Below, piece after piece: positions 44,815 to 52,550 of a DNA stretch of 64,000 bases. The notes beneath the pieces were generated by a model, which did not search any database, was not told where the DNA came from, and worked only from the letters and a program-made list of their open reading frames with translations. Made by a program: the position numbers and the translations under genes. Numbering within the stretch: the first letter of the stretch is position 1; every line of letters starts with the position of its first letter. Source of the stretch: an uncultured bacterium (GTDB taxonomy: Bacteria > Actinomycetota > Coriobacteriia > Coriobacteriales > Coriobacteriaceae); the NCBI GenBank assembly GCA_905214425.1, contig CAJMLY010000001.1, positions 1 through 64,000 on the forward strand. Reading direction: 5' to 3'.

Positions 44815-45795
44815 GTGGTAAAGATGAAAGATGTGGCCGAGCTGGCCGGCGTTTCGAGCGCCGCCGTCTCGCGCTACCTCAATGGTGGGTACATATCGGC
44901 GGACAAGGCCGAGCGCATTAAGCAGGCGATTGAGCTGACCGGATACGTGCGTTCTAGTCAGGCTCGTGCGCTGCGCACCGGCTCCACCAAGCTCATCGGC
45001 GTCATCGTACCCAAGATCAACTCGGAATCCGTGAGCCGCATTACCGCCGGTATTGGCCAGGTGCTCGGTCGCCGTGGCTACCAGATGCTGCTTGCCAATA
45101 CCGATAACGCCCCCGATCGCGAGCTCGAGTACCTCGATTTATTCCAAAACCACCCGGTCGATGGCATTGTGCTGGTGGCAACCATGATCACCGACGAGCA
45201 CCGTCGCGCGATTGAGTCGTGCCGTGTGCCCATTGTGTTGATCGGCCAACATGTCGAGGGTGCGGCGTGCGTCTATCACGACGATTACGAGGCTGCCTTT
45301 GAGCTGGGCCGTGCGCTTGCGGGTCGCGTGGACGGCAAGATTGCCTACATTGGGGTTACCGAAGAGGACCGCGCGGCCGGTTATGATCGCCGTCGCGGTT
45401 TTGAGGCCGGATTGCGCGCCGCGGGTAACCCGCTCGATGCCGCCTTGATTCGTCTGGGCTCGTTTACGCTCGACTCGGGCTATGGTGCGGCGCGTGAACT
45501 GCTTTCTGCCGCTCCCGATGTTTCGTTTATCGCCTGCGCGACCGACACCATGGCGGCGGGCGCACTGCGTGCCATCGATGAAGTTCGCGGCATGGGCGAG
45601 GGCATACACCGCGTGAGCGGTTTTGGCGACAACGCGTTTTTGAGCGCGCTGACGGGCGGCATTCCCACCGTGCACTATGGCTACCTGACCAGTGGCGTCG
45701 AGGCGACCAATATGTTGCTTGACGCGCTTGACGGCGTGGAGGGGGAGGGCGGCCTGCGGACGCTCAAGCTTGGGCATCAGCTCATGAATGTCTAG
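44815..45795 (+). CDS. LacI-family regulator of sucrose genes
   Basis: The protein has about 326 residues from GTG 44815 (AGGGG upstream), or 323 from ATG 44824. It has an N-terminal LacI helix-turn-helix (MKDVAELAGVSSAAVSRYLNG) and a periplasmic-binding-protein-type effector domain (IGVIVPKINSESVSRITAGI). It precedes the sucrose PTS and hydrolase genes, and identical-type operators lie in front of both units, so it is most likely the sucrose repressor (ScrR-type). A longer start at 44782 would put the operator inside the coding region and is rejected. Confidence 0.85.
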   Translation: MVKMKDVAELAGVSSAAVSRYLNGGYISADKAERIKQAIELTGYVRSSQARALRTGSTKLIGVIVPKINSESVSRITAGIGQVLGRRGYQMLLANTDNAPDRELEYLDLFQNHPVDGIVLVATMITDEHRRAIESCRVPIVLIGQHVEGAACVYHDDYEAAFELGRALAGRVDGKIAYIGVTEEDRAAGYDRRRGFEAGLRAAGNPLDAALIRLGSFTLDSGYGAARELLSAAPDVSFIACATDTMAAGALRAIDEVRGMGEGIHRVSGFGDNAFLSALTGGIPTVHYGYLTSGVEATNMLLDALDGVEGEGGLRTLKLGHQLMNV

Positions 45796-45883
45796 GCTTT
45801 GGGCATTTCTGTGTGTCTCCGACCCCTCATATCTTGCCGCAAAACTACCATTCGCCGGCCTATTCCTACCGTTCACCCTACTG

Positions 45884-45897
45884 TGAAAACGATTACA
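45884..45897. promoter_or_regulatory. LacI-type operator 1 upstream of sucrose PTS
   Basis: TGAAAACGATTACA, a near palindrome of the same class as 44786-44799, lies 96 bases upstream of the PTS start. Confidence 0.75.
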
Positions 45898-45909
45898 GAC
45901 ATATGAGAC

Positions 45910-45923
45910 TGAAAACGATTACA
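45910..45923. promoter_or_regulatory. LacI-type operator 2 upstream of sucrose PTS
   Basis: Exact second copy of TGAAAACGATTACA, 26 bases downstream of the first (about 2.5 helical turns). Paired sites would allow cooperative binding by the regulator at 44815. Confidence 0.75.
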
Positions 45924-45979
45924 GTGTAAGTGTCAAAGATGGCCGGGCGCAGATGCGCCCGTTGGAGGAAAGGGAAGTC

Positions 45980-47380
45980 ATGGACTACCGCAAATCAGCC
46001 CAAGAGGTGCTCGACAACATCGGTGGCGCCGGCAACGTTGTTTCGGCCGCACACTGCGCCACGCGTCTGCGCCTTGTGATTGCCGATAACGCCAAGGTCG
46101 ACAAGGAGGCCCTCGAGAATATCGACGGCGCCAAGGGCGTCTTTGAGGCCCAAGGCCAGCTCCAGATTATTTTTGGCACTGGCACCGTCAACAAGGTCTA
46201 CGACGAGTTCATTGCGCTCAGCGGCGTCGAGGCTGCCACCAAGGCCGAGGTCAAGGAGGCAGCGGCGCAGCAGCAGAACATCTTTATGCGTGCCATTAAG
46301 GTGCTCGGCGACGTCTTTGTCCCCATCATCCCCGCCATCGTGGCTTCGGGCCTGCTGCTGGGCATTATGAGCGCCCTCAACTTTATGGCCTCCAACGGCT
46401 TTATCGCGCTCGACACCAATAACTTTATTTATAAGATTGCCGACCTGGTCTCGGGCACGTCCTTTGGCATTCTGCAGATCCTGATCGGTTACTCCGCGGC
46501 TAAGGCCTTTGGCGCCAACCCGTACCTGGGCGCCGTCGTCGGTGGTGCATTCATCAACTCCTCGCTGCAGAGCGCCTATACGGTTGCCTCCGAGGGCGTG
46601 CAGACCATGGTCAACGTCATCCCCGGCGTGTACAGCTTTGAGTGGGTCGGCTATCAGGGTCATGTGATCCCCATCGTCATCGCCTGTGCCATTCTCGCCT
46701 TCCTCGAGAAGCGCCTGCACAAGATCGTTCCCGAGATGTTCGATCTCTTTGTGACTCCGCTTGTCTCGGTGTTCGTGACCGTGCTCGTGACGCTCGTTGC
46801 CGTCGGCCCCATCTTCGTGTGGGCCGAGAACGCCATCCTCGGTCTGATTCAGGCCCTTCTGACCCTGCCCTTCGGCATCGGTTCCTTTATCGTCGGCCTG
46901 TTCTATGCCCCCACGGTCGTTACCGGTATCCACCAGATGTACACCGCCATCGACCTGGGCCAGCTTGCCCAGTACGGCGTGACCTACTGGCTGCCCATCG
47001 CCAGTGCTGCCAACATCGCTCAGGGTGGCGCCGCACTCGCCGTTGCCTTTAAGACCCGCGATGCCAAGATCAAGGGTCTGGCGCTTCCTTCGGCCCTGTC
47101 CGCCTTCATGGGCATCACCGAGCCTGCCATCTTTGGTGTGAACCTGCGCTTCTTTAAGCCCTTCATCGCCGGCTGCATCGGCGGCGGTTGCGGTGCCCTG
47201 GTCTGCGCGCTCACTTCGCTGGCTGCCTCCGGCACGGGCGTTACCGGTATCTTCGGTATCCTGCTGTGCCTGGCCCAGCCCGTGCAGTACGCGATCATGT
47301 TTGCGGTCGCCGCGCTGGTTTCCTTTGCTATCTCGTTTGTCCTGTACAAGGACGAGCCCAAGGCTTCCGAGCAGGCCTAA
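45980..47380 (+). CDS. scrA: Sucrose-type PTS transporter, EIIBC
   Basis: This 466-residue protein has an N-terminal EIIB domain with the phosphorylated Cys26 in AHCATRLR, and a C-terminal EIIC domain with about ten membrane segments and the GITEPAIFGVNLRF motif. No EIIA domain is fused, so a separate IIA(Glc)-like protein is needed. It imports sucrose as sucrose-6-phosphate, judged by the hydrolase downstream; closely related EIIs carry other beta-glucosides or trehalose. GAGGAAAGGG precedes ATG 45980. It is repressed by the LacI-type regulator through the two operators upstream. Confidence 0.88.
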   Translation: MDYRKSAQEVLDNIGGAGNVVSAAHCATRLRLVIADNAKVDKEALENIDGAKGVFEAQGQLQIIFGTGTVNKVYDEFIALSGVEAATKAEVKEAAAQQQNIFMRAIKVLGDVFVPIIPAIVASGLLLGIMSALNFMASNGFIALDTNNFIYKIADLVSGTSFGILQILIGYSAAKAFGANPYLGAVVGGAFINSSLQSAYTVASEGVQTMVNVIPGVYSFEWVGYQGHVIPIVIACAILAFLEKRLHKIVPEMFDLFVTPLVSVFVTVLVTLVAVGPIFVWAENAILGLIQALLTLPFGIGSFIVGLFYAPTVVTGIHQMYTAIDLGQLAQYGVTYWLPIASAANIAQGGAALAVAFKTRDAKIKGLALPSALSAFMGITEPAIFGVNLRFFKPFIAGCIGGGCGALVCALTSLAASGTGVTGIFGILLCLAQPVQYAIMFAVAALVSFAISFVLYKDEPKASEQA

Positions 47381-47400
47381 GAGCTTTTGATTGAGGGGAT

Positions 47401-47425
47401 GCCCGCGGGTCGTATGCTCGCGGGC
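47401..47425 (+). terminator. Intercistronic hairpin between scrA and scrB
   Basis: GCCCGCG and CGCGGGC pair around an eleven-base loop, followed by only GTTTC. It may attenuate read-through or stabilise the scrA message. Confidence 0.45.
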
Positions 47426-47487
47426 GTTTCCCGTATCTGGTGCCGATCTCTGGTGCCTTGTTACTTTCGATCCGTTAGGACTTTGAT

Positions 47488-49020
47488 ATGTCTAATGCAC
47501 TTGGTCGTGACCTCGCAAAGCTGGTCGCCGCTGTTGACGCCGCCGCCTCTGAGTGCGGTCATGGCGCGTATGGCCAACGCTTCCATATTATGCCGCCGGC
47601 GGGTTGGCTCAACGACCCCAACGGTCTCTGCCAGGCGGGTGGCGTGTTCCATGCCTATTTTCAGTATGCGCCGTTTGATGTCGAGGGCGGCGTTAAGGCC
47701 TGGGGCCATGCGACGAGCCGCGATCTTATGACGTGGGACTACGTTGGCGCTCCGCTGCTGCCCGACGAGCCGTTCGATTGCCACGGTGTGTATTCGGGCT
47801 CCGCGCTTGCCGAGGACGGTCGCATTCGCGTGCTCTATACGGGCAACGTTAAGCTTTCCGATTCGGACGGGACGTACGACTACGTCAATACCGGCCGCCG
47901 CGCCGATACTGTTTATGTCGAGAGCGCCGATGGACAGACGTTTAGCCAAAAGCGCGTGGTGCTGGCTTCCGAGGATTATCCCGAGGATTTGACCTGCCAT
48001 GTGCGCGATCCCAAGGTGTGGCGTGACGCGGACGGGCGTTATCACATGGTGCTGGGCGCGCGTCGTCGCGTGGATGGGCCGCATGTAGATAGTCGATTTT
48101 GCGCCATGCACGGCGAGGGTGCCGGGCGCGATGTGGGCGAGATCCTGGTGTATGGCTCGGCCGATATGCTGAGTTGGGAGCTCGAGAGCCGTGTTTCTAC
48201 GTCCGAGCGCTTTGGCTATATGTGGGAGTGCCCGGGGTATCTGGAGCTTGAGGCGGATGGTGGTGTGCCGGCGAAGTGGCTGTCCTTCTCGCCCCAGGGG
48301 CTCGAGGGCGGCCGTTGGGACCGCGGCAACGTATACGCTGCTGGCTACATGCCTGTAACGGGCGACATTACCGGTGGTGACGGCGCCTATGAGCTGGGCG
48401 AGTTCCGTCTGTGGGACGCCGGTTTTGACTTCTATGCTCCGCAGGAGTTTACGTCCGAGGATGGTCGCCACATTTTGATCGGCTGGATGGGCATGCCCGA
48501 TGAGCCGACCTATGGCAACGACCCCACTGTGGTGTGCGGCTGGCAGCACTGCATGACGGTGCCGCGTGAGCTTTCAGCCGGTGCCGACGGCGTGGTGCTG
48601 CAGCGGCCGGCGCGCGAGATTGAGCACCATTATGCCTCGGTGCGTGTGGGGGAGGGCTCGTTGGAGGTTGCTGGCGATACCTGTTTTGACGTTGTTGTTG
48701 ACGGTGTCGACGGCGCGTTTACCGCGACCGTTGATGGCGAGCTGAAGCTGGCGTTTGTGCCCGCCAATGGCGAGCTGCCCGCGCGCTTTGAGATGCGATT
48801 TACCGATGAGGGTCGCGCTTCTGCCGGCTGCGGCCGTACCGTGCGCTGGGAGCCCATCGACGAGGTCCGTAACGTGCGCATTGTCGGCGATGTCTCGTCG
48901 GTCGAGGTGTTTGTGAATGATGGCGCGCTCGTGTTTTCGACGCGCATCTATCCCGAGGCCTATGGCGTGACCGTTGACGCTCCGGGTGCGAGCGTGAACT
49001 ATCACGCGCTCAACATCTAG
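47488..49020 (+). CDS. scrB: Sucrose-6-phosphate hydrolase (GH32)
   Basis: This 510-residue GH32 enzyme has the nucleophile Asp43 in GWLNDPNGL, RDPKVW (Asp174) and the acid/base Glu247 in WECPGY, followed by the beta-sandwich domain. It splits sucrose-6-phosphate into glucose-6-phosphate and fructose. It follows the PTS gene by 107 bases with a weak hairpin between, and is closed by a strong terminator at 49059. No fructokinase gene is adjacent. Confidence 0.93.
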   Translation: MSNALGRDLAKLVAAVDAAASECGHGAYGQRFHIMPPAGWLNDPNGLCQAGGVFHAYFQYAPFDVEGGVKAWGHATSRDLMTWDYVGAPLLPDEPFDCHGVYSGSALAEDGRIRVLYTGNVKLSDSDGTYDYVNTGRRADTVYVESADGQTFSQKRVVLASEDYPEDLTCHVRDPKVWRDADGRYHMVLGARRRVDGPHVDSRFCAMHGEGAGRDVGEILVYGSADMLSWELESRVSTSERFGYMWECPGYLELEADGGVPAKWLSFSPQGLEGGRWDRGNVYAAGYMPVTGDITGGDGAYELGEFRLWDAGFDFYAPQEFTSEDGRHILIGWMGMPDEPTYGNDPTVVCGWQHCMTVPRELSAGADGVVLQRPAREIEHHYASVRVGEGSLEVAGDTCFDVVVDGVDGAFTATVDGELKLAFVPANGELPARFEMRFTDEGRASAGCGRTVRWEPIDEVRNVRIVGDVSSVEVFVNDGALVFSTRIYPEAYGVTVDAPGASVNYHALNI

Positions 49021-49058
49021 GCGTTTCGTCGCATATCGGCGCTATACTGCAGCCGTTG

Positions 49059-49095
49059 CCCACGATGCGGGGAACACCCGCATCGTGGGTTTTTG
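49059..49095 (+). terminator. scrB terminator
   Basis: CCCACGATGCGGG pairs perfectly with CCCGCATCGTGGG around GAACA, followed by TTTTTG. Strong rho-independent terminator. Confidence 0.93.
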
Positions 49096-49115
49096 TTTTG
49101 AAGGGACGGTGCCGT

Positions 49116-50108
49116 GTGGACGTGCAACAGCTAGAAGAGGCCTGGGCTGCAAGGGCCGGCGCGCGTGAGGCGCGGTTGCTTGTGGCCTCGCATGTGCCAG
49201 CAGCGCTGTCGCAGCTGGGGATTGTGCGTCCCGGTGACCGCCTGGTGGTCTTTGCGGACGACTTTGCCGATGCGTTTGCGAGCGGATTTGACGGCTGCGA
49301 TGTTGTGATGGTGGGGGAGCCGTCTGTCGAGGCGTTTGCTGCGGCGTCCGGTGGCTTTGCCGGCTCGTTTGACGCTGAGGGTCCGCACCTGTGGTGGTTC
49401 GTCAACTCCATCGGCGGGTTTGGTCTGCGTGTGCCTGATCTTCGTGCGCTGGGTCGGGCGGCGCGTGAGGCCCATGCGCTGCTGGTTGTGGACAACACCG
49501 TGGCGTCAGCTTTTGGCTGCGATTCGCTGCGGCTGGGTTCTGCGCTGTCGCTCGAGGCGCTCGATCGCGTATGCGCCGGTGATGCTCCGCGCAAGTTGGT
49601 TGCCGTATCGGTCGCGCGCTCGCAGCTCAAGCGCCATCGTGTGGATGCCGCGGCCGAGTGCGCGCATGCCCTGCTTGAGGGCTGTGGCTTGGCCAAGTTT
49701 GAATTGACTGCTGACGAGGCCGGTGTGCTGGAGCGGGGACTGGACTCGCTCGACGTCCGTATGCAGGCGCATTTCGACCGCGCCCGTGCGCTGGCCGAGT
49801 ATCTGGCCGCCAACGAGCTGGTGCGCAACGTGCGCTATCCCGGGCTGAGCTCGCATCCCGACCATGCGGTTGCAACGGGAATCCTCGAGCACGGCTTTGG
49901 CCCGGCAGTTGAATTTGACCTTATCGAGCGTAGCGCGGGAGAGCTGTTCGATGCTTTGCCGGGGGAGTTTCGTACATCGCCCGCCGGCGGCGCAACGACG
50001 CGCCTTTCGGCCCCACGCGGCAAGCAGGGGAGCACCGTCTGCCTCTTCGCCGGTACCGACGACCCCTTGATCGTGGCCGCCACCCTAGACAACGCCCTCC
50101 GCAAATAG
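49116..50108 (+). CDS. Degenerate PLP-fold protein of the Cys/Met metabolism family
   Basis: This 330-residue protein is related to cystathionine gamma-synthase/lyase-type enzymes. LLVVDNTVASAFG keeps the cofactor Asp (Asp126), but where the PLP lysine of the SATK motif should be, the sequence reads VSVARSQ, with Arg168 replacing Lys. The C-terminal half has YPGLSSHPDHAVA and a shortened domain. It is some 50-60 residues shorter than active enzymes. It probably lacks normal PLP catalysis. The start is GTG 49116 with AAGGGACGG upstream; an ATG at 49056 lies within the scrB terminator and is rejected. Monocistronic; role unknown. Confidence 0.75.
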   Translation: MDVQQLEEAWAARAGAREARLLVASHVPAALSQLGIVRPGDRLVVFADDFADAFASGFDGCDVVMVGEPSVEAFAAASGGFAGSFDAEGPHLWWFVNSIGGFGLRVPDLRALGRAAREAHALLVVDNTVASAFGCDSLRLGSALSLEALDRVCAGDAPRKLVAVSVARSQLKRHRVDAAAECAHALLEGCGLAKFELTADEAGVLERGLDSLDVRMQAHFDRARALAEYLAANELVRNVRYPGLSSHPDHAVATGILEHGFGPAVEFDLIERSAGELFDALPGEFRTSPAGGATTRLSAPRGKQGSTVCLFAGTDDPLIVAATLDNALRK

Positions 50109-50126
50109 CTAAATCATCCTCGACTC

Positions 50127-50201
50127 CATAAGTTGCGGTGAAATATGGATTGATTTACGGCTTTAACCGCATAAACAGTCCCTATTTCACCGCAACTTAT
50201 G
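50127..50201. repeat. Perfect 19-bp inverted repeat, TTGCGGTG family
   Basis: Left arm 50127-50145 and right arm 50183-50201 are perfect complements (CATAAGTTGCGGTGAAATA and its reverse). The outer stem matches the hairpin at 351-413. It lies between the convergent ends of the PLP-like gene and the ModE-like gene. Confidence 0.8.
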
Positions 50202-50223
50202 AGAAGGGGTTGTGTGGCTATAA

Positions 50224-50243
50224 GGCCCCGTCCCAAATGGGCT
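50224..50243 (-). terminator. CCCCGTCCCAAAT hairpin at the end of the ModE-like gene
   Basis: Read leftward, GCCC pairs with GGGC around ATTTGGGACG, followed by CTTATAG. It abuts the stop codon at 50242. The same sequence motif ends the leftward operon at 474 and occurs at 127. Confidence 0.45.
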
Positions 50244-50595
50244 ACTCTTTGATGCTGGCGATGAGATCGTTGGCTTTGGTGGCGATGACGTTGTTGATGT
50301 CGGCCTGCAGCTCCTCGTAGACCGCTATGGCTCGCTCTCCGGCGGGGGTGAGGGTGGATCCGCGGGCGCCGTCGCGCTCGATGAGCTTGCAGCCCAGCTG
50401 GCCTTCGGCTTCGTTCACGATGCGCCAGGCCTTGGAATACGCCATGCCCATGCCCTTGGCGGCGCGGTTGAGCGAGTGCTCGCGGGAAATACCTTGCAGC
50501 AGTAAGACGCAGCCGTGGCCGAACACGCCCGGCAGATCCTTGTCGCACGCTTGAATGACCAACTTTGCCGTCGTCTTGTACTCCATGTGCTCCAC
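50242..50595 (-). CDS. ModE-like single-domain winged-helix regulator
   Basis: This 117-residue protein has only the ModE N-terminal DNA-binding domain: FGHGCVLLLQGI, HSLNRAAKGMGMAYSKAWRIV, ERDGARGSTLTPAGERAI. The molybdate-binding TOBE domains are absent. Such proteins often regulate molybdoenzyme or metal genes and may bind ligand through a partner. Start GTG 50595 follows GGGGAGA; ATG 50586 is possible. No molybdenum genes are in the window. Confidence 0.85.
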   Translation of the reverse strand: MEHMEYKTTAKLVIQACDKDLPGVFGHGCVLLLQGISREHSLNRAAKGMGMAYSKAWRIVNEAEGQLGCKLIERDGARGSTLTPAGERAIAVYEELQADINNVIATKANDLIASIKE

Positions 50596-50779
50596 GTCTC
50601 CCCGCTAAAGTGTTTGCTGGGCAAACGCAAAGCCTGCGTCAAACCCTCGTGTGCTCTTCTTAAATCATGCATTGTAGCAGTCAAAGTGCGTTAAGATACT
50701 TCCCCAGTATTGGGCGCCCAAGGTTGGGCTGGGTCCTACGAGGCCTGCAGCCGACCGGTCGCATGGAAAAAGGAGAAAC

Positions 50780-52291
50780 ATGGCTACGTTCTTTCCCGGT
50801 GAGTCCCACACGTTTTCGGAGTATCTGCTGGTCCCTGGTTACTCGTCCTCGCAGTGCATCCCCAACAACGTCTCTCTTAAGACGCCGCTAACCCGCTTTA
50901 AGCGCGGTGAGAAGCCGGCAATCACCCTGAACATCCCCATGGTTTCCGCCATTATGCAGTCCGTCTCGGGCGTCGACATGGGTGTCGCGCTCGCTACCGA
51001 GGGCGGCCTGTCCTTCATTTACGGTTCCCAGAGCGCCGAGTCCGAGGCCGCTATGGTCAAGGCCGTCAAGGATCACAAGGCCGGCTTCGTTCAGTCCGAT
51101 TCCACGCTGACCCCCGATATGACCATGGAACAGGTCATCGAGCTCAAGGAGAAGACCGGTCACTCCACCATGCCGGTTACCGACGACGGCACTCCCAAGG
51201 GTAAGCTCCTGGGCATCGTCACCAGCCGTGACTATCGCCCCAGTCGCGATGACCACCAGACGAAGGTCTCCGAGTTCATGACCCCGCGTGAGCAGCTCAT
51301 CGTGGGCGACAAGAACATCAGCCTCAAGGTTGCCAACGACGTCATCTGGGACAACAAGCTTAACGCCCTGCCCATCGTCGACGACAACGATCACCTCATG
51401 GGCATTGTCTTCCGCAAGGACTACGACAGCCACAAGACCAACCCCAATGAGCTGCTCGATAACGACAAGCGCTACATGGTCGGCGCCGGTATCAACACCC
51501 GCGACTATGCCGAGCGCGTGCCGCTGCTCATCGAGGCCGGCGCCGATGTCCTGTGCATCGACTCCTCCGAGGGCTTCAGCGAGTGGCAGAAGCGCACCAT
51601 CGAGTGGATTCGCGCCAACTACGGCGAGGACGTCAAGGTCGGTGCCGGTAACGTCGTCGATGCCGAGGGCTTCCGCTTCCTTGCCGACTGTGGTGCCGAC
51701 TTCATCAAGGTCGGTATCGGCGGCGGTTCCATCTGCATTACCCGCGAGACCAAGGGCATTGGCCGTGGCCAGGCCACCGCGCTGATCGACGTCTGCCGCG
51801 CTCGCGACGAGTACTACGAGGAGACCGGCGTCTACGTGCCCGTGTGCTCCGACGGCGGTATCGTCTACGACTACCACATGACGCTCGCCCTTGCCATGGG
51901 TGCCGACTTTATGATGCTGGGCCGCTACTTCGCCCGCTTCGACGAGAGCCCGACCGAGCGCGTCAACGTTAATGGCCAGTACATGAAGGAGTACTGGGGC
52001 GAGGGTTCTGCGCGTGCCCGCAACTGGCAGCGCTACGACCTGGGCGGCGCCGCGAAGCTCAGCTTCGTCGAGGGCGTCGACTCCTACGTTCCCTATGCCG
52101 GCTCCCTCAAGGACGGCGTGGGCGGCACGCTCTATAAGGTCAAGTCCACGATGTGCAACTGCGGTGCCCTCTCGATCCCCGAGCTCCAGGAAAAGGCACG
52201 CCTGACCCTGGTCAGCTCCACCTCCATCGTCGAAGGCGGCGCCCACGACGTAGTCGTGAAGGATTCTCAGCAGAGCGTTTCCTATCGATAA
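50780..52291 (+). CDS. guaB: IMP dehydrogenase
   Basis: This 503-residue enzyme makes XMP from IMP, the first step of GMP synthesis. The (beta/alpha)8 barrel is interrupted by two CBS domains (about residues 110-225). The catalytic loop reads GIGGGSICITRETKGIGRGQ with Cys319. Near the C terminus the flap region is YWGEGSARARNW. AAAAAGGAG precedes the ATG. It is monocistronic, followed by a strong hairpin at 52341. Confidence 0.95.
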   Translation: MATFFPGESHTFSEYLLVPGYSSSQCIPNNVSLKTPLTRFKRGEKPAITLNIPMVSAIMQSVSGVDMGVALATEGGLSFIYGSQSAESEAAMVKAVKDHKAGFVQSDSTLTPDMTMEQVIELKEKTGHSTMPVTDDGTPKGKLLGIVTSRDYRPSRDDHQTKVSEFMTPREQLIVGDKNISLKVANDVIWDNKLNALPIVDDNDHLMGIVFRKDYDSHKTNPNELLDNDKRYMVGAGINTRDYAERVPLLIEAGADVLCIDSSEGFSEWQKRTIEWIRANYGEDVKVGAGNVVDAEGFRFLADCGADFIKVGIGGGSICITRETKGIGRGQATALIDVCRARDEYYEETGVYVPVCSDGGIVYDYHMTLALAMGADFMMLGRYFARFDESPTERVNVNGQYMKEYWGEGSARARNWQRYDLGGAAKLSFVEGVDSYVPYAGSLKDGVGGTLYKVKSTMCNCGALSIPELQEKARLTLVSSTSIVEGGAHDVVVKDSQQSVSYR

Positions 52292-52340
52292 GGTAAGAGC
52301 TGCATATCAAAGGTTGATTCTCAGCCACGTTATTTAGATA

Positions 52341-52380
52341 AAGCGAGATGCCTGCAAGTCGCAGGCATCTCGCTTGTTGT
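52341..52380 (+). terminator. guaB terminator
   Basis: AAGCGAGATGCCTGC pairs perfectly with GCAGGCATCTCGCTT around AAGTC, followed by GTTGTATTTG. The stem is very strong although the T-tract is imperfect. Confidence 0.85.
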
Positions 52381-52410
52381 ATTTGCTAGAATCATCCAAG
52401 TTAACCCTAG

Positions 52411-52526
52411 GGTCGGTCGGCTAGGCTTTGCTCGCTGCAAGTTCCGCACGAGCCGAAGGCCACTTAATGTGGCCTTCGCGCGAGCAGGACTGTCCGCGGC
52501 AGCGAGTAAAGCCTAGCCGACCGGCC
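52411..52526 (+). promoter_or_regulatory. 116-base palindromic leader of leuS
   Basis: Arms 52411-52438 and 52499-52526 pair over 28 bases with two mismatches (both wobble-compatible in RNA). A second perfect ten-pair hairpin with loop TTAAT sits inside at 52454-52478. It ends 25 bases before the leuS start. There is no T-box motif. It could be a regulatory RNA structure or an inserted palindromic element. Confidence 0.75.
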
Positions 52527-52550
52527 CCAATCAAGTTAAAAGGAGCTGAT

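Noticed and set aside
45980..47380. Fused EIIA domain in the sucrose PTS protein
   Set aside because: The protein ends after the EIIC domain with a short charged tail; no His-containing EIIA motif is present.
52411..52550. T-box riboswitch in front of leuS or thrS
   Set aside because: Neither leader contains a GGTGGNACCGCG-type T-box sequence or the specifier-loop arrangement.
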